A stretch of DNA of 64,000 nucleotides from Oxyruncus cristatus (lineage: Eukaryota; Chordata; Aves; Passeriformes; Cotingidae), in NCBI GenBank assembly GCA_013399855.1, contig VXAY01001307.1, forward strand, positions 998,389 through 1,062,388, written 5' to 3'. How positions within the stretch are numbered: the stretch's first letter is position 1; each line of letters opens with the position of its first letter. The position numbers and the translations under genes were made by a program. This document shows positions 62,201-64,000 of the stretch, one piece after another. The notes under the pieces were generated by a model, which saw only the letters and a list, made by a program, of their open reading frames with translations, was not told the origin of the DNA and did not search any database.

Positions 62201-64000
62201 TAATTAGCAACTTACCTAAAATACACTCTCTATTAGATCTTAAAGGGTTCCTTGTCACAGACAGCTTTATAAAAACACATTCTGAAATACTAATGAATCT
62301 ATATGACATAAGATGACATTTTGAACTCTGTCTCAGTGCCCATTCTCATCTCCACACTAAGTAAAATGACTTTTACTCGTTTCATGACAGCTCTGCACTT
62401 ACATCAGCTCTGCAGAGTTCCAGCCAAATCACAGAAAATAAACTCACTTGATGGACAAATACAGCCTCATTATGCTCCCAGCTACTGCAACATCCTCAAT
62501 CAATATAGCTTTGAATGTAAATAAGAAGACAGGAATGTATTCAAATTGATGTGTGACCACAGTGCAAAAGGAACTGCAGAGGCTCTCAGCAATTGTGTTG
62601 ATGTGTACATTGCCAGTGCCTTTCCCAAAGGAAAAGAACAAGGGACGGATATCCAACCATTTGGTAAATCCTAGGAAGAAGTTACAGTAGAAGAGGTTTT
62701 AAGTGTCTGCCACAAGCGAGATGGGGACAACACCTTACTCCTGGGTAGCAGTGGTGTTTCATTTACCAGTCCTCCTTTCCAAATTGGTTCCAATTCCACT
62801 GGCCAACAAAAGCTGGACTTCTCAGGGAACAGCACGGTTGTCCAGGCCGGGCTTCCAGAGAGGCTGTGCTACAGCCTGTTTCCAGTCTGGAGCTGGCAGG
62901 TGGATATGCCCTTACCTGAAGGAATTCTGCATCAGCTGTGAGCTGGGTACTGCAATGCAACCAGCCACACATTTTCCCTCTTCACCTGATCCTCAGACTT
63001 GCAGTAGGAGCTTTTAGGGGAGGAGGATTAGTTCACGGACTCATCCAGTCCTCATGTATGAGAATGGTCGGGGGGCACTGCAGAGAGAACCTCACCACAA
63101 TTACCAGTGCAGGGATTTGTGCTGCAACAGCACCAGAGGGACAGCCCAGGACTGCACAATTACAGAATTAGACGTTACTGTAGCTCTGCTCATCAGACCG
63201 ATACAGCTAAAAATAAACCAGGAAGGCATTCCTCACCTAAGGCTCAGGAGGGTTCTGGTATGTAGCTGAGTCACGTAATAATCATTAAATTAAACACATC
63301 TTGATCCCTGGTTTATCCTCCATCAGCACAAACCAAAAAAAAACCCCAAGCTTTTGTGCATATTGAAAAAGCAACGCTGCACCCTCTGGAACAAGGCACA
63401 AGGAAGTAATTTGAAGGTCAAGGACTCCTGAAAAACAATTGCAGTAGTAAGAATGAATTGAATTCAGAAAGGAGGAAGCGAGGACAAGCTCATACACATT
63501 TTCTTTTCCAAACAGAATTTGACAGAATGCGTTTAGTGCTTTAGTGGAAGACGTGGCTGACAGCAACATCCTTTGTCAGGGAAACAGAACAAGCCTCCCC
63601 CACCTGTGAGCACCACACATGTTCTCCTGGCTATCTGCAAGGCGTTGCACTGCCAATGGGATCATCTGTGCCAGCCACTTATCACAGTTCATTAGCAACA
63701 GGACAACCCAAAGGGATAACACAAGTTCCATTCGTGATGACTTGTCATTTTCCCACACCAGCCTCATCTCTGAGGACTCTCACCCCCAGCTGTCGTCTGT
63801 ACCTGAGCCTCTCCGAGCACCTCTGTGTGTGCAGGAGTGTGTGGGTGCTGCATTCTAGAAATGTCAGCTACACTCTGCTCGGGTGTGAGCACCTTGCTGG
63901 TAAGAGAGAGCTCTCAGATCTGCCTGCAGGTACCAAAAGGTTGTGATGTGTGCACTGGCCCCATTTTCCTACCACTGAAGACATTCCTGCTGGCCATTAC

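Larger units (their letters stand above)
48688..64000 (-). other. MYBBP1A: MYBBP1A upstream intron, at least 15.3 kb in window
   Basis: No upstream MYBBP1A exon could be recognised by translation on the minus strand. The stretch holds CR1 fragments at 48.8 and 54.2 kb, a (CA)n tract, a TATA-rich low-complexity block at 53.1 kb, A-tracts at about 58460-58475 and 59275-59296, and AT-rich unique blocks at 60.2 and 62.1 kb. Several orphan frames end at good donor-like sites (for example at 51275, 51025 and 62914) but do not resemble the expected protein. Confidence 0.6.

Noticed and set aside
63576..63767. Minus-strand frame with a helical-looking segment (WLAQMIPLAVQRLADSQEN)
   Set aside because: Considered as a missing MYBBP1A exon, but it does not match any part of the protein I recall, the donor is weak (GTGGGG), the phase is wrong for the next exon and there is no good acceptor.
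1..64000. tRNA, rRNA, CRISPR, insertion sequence, operon or phage structures
   Set aside because: Looked for B-box/A-box tRNA patterns, direct repeat-spacer arrays and bacterial gene layout; none is present, consistent with vertebrate DNA.

Overview
The window is vertebrate nuclear DNA, almost certainly from a bird and probably a songbird-like neognath. The evidence is many fragments of the avian CR1 LINE, with the typical 3' tail and the ORF2 C-terminus, one avian LTR-type retroelement fragment, GT/AG introns, and two recognisable protein-coding genes in the tail-to-tail order also found on human 17p13. It is not bacterial or plasmid DNA: no operons, CRISPR arrays, integrons or bacterial RNA genes were seen. 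Almost all long open frames are chance frames in intron, UTR or repeat sequence.

Plus strand, about 1-31.4 kb: the 3' part of SPNS2, the sphingosine-1-phosphate exporter of the major facilitator superfamily. Three exons at 1013-1111, 11841-12004 and 26382-26424 join in phase and encode the last ~101 residues, including the final transmembrane helix and the cytoplasmic tail. Introns of 10.7 and 14.4 kb separate them. A strong splice donor four bases after the stop, and a strong acceptor at 28205, suggest a 3'UTR intron. A distal poly(A) signal lies at 31337-31342. A second, in-frame candidate last exon at 12575-12641 would give a different, acidic tail.

Middle, about 31.4-35.3 kb: intergenic DNA between two convergent 3' ends, with two CR1 fragments.

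Minus strand, about 35.3-64 kb: the 3' part of MYBBP1A, a nucleolar protein of the Pol5/MYBBP1A family. Four exons (48687-48574, 38493-38392, 37293-37169, 35995-35461) join in phase and encode the last ~291 residues, ending in a lysine-rich nucleolar tail with an internal 46-residue-period duplication. The 10.1 kb intron and the >=15.3 kb upstream intron are large and contain CR1, SINE-like and simple repeats. The remaining N-terminal exons lie beyond 64 kb or were not recognisable.

The two genes have no known shared pathway; they are neighbours by conserved synteny. No new multi-gene system was found. The most useful leads are the alternative SPNS2 last exon, the SPNS2 3'UTR intron, the repeat in the MYBBP1A tail, the CpG-rich block at 8.7-9.3 kb with an adjacent homeodomain-like tandem repeat, and several AT-rich non-repeat intron blocks that look like conserved non-coding elements.
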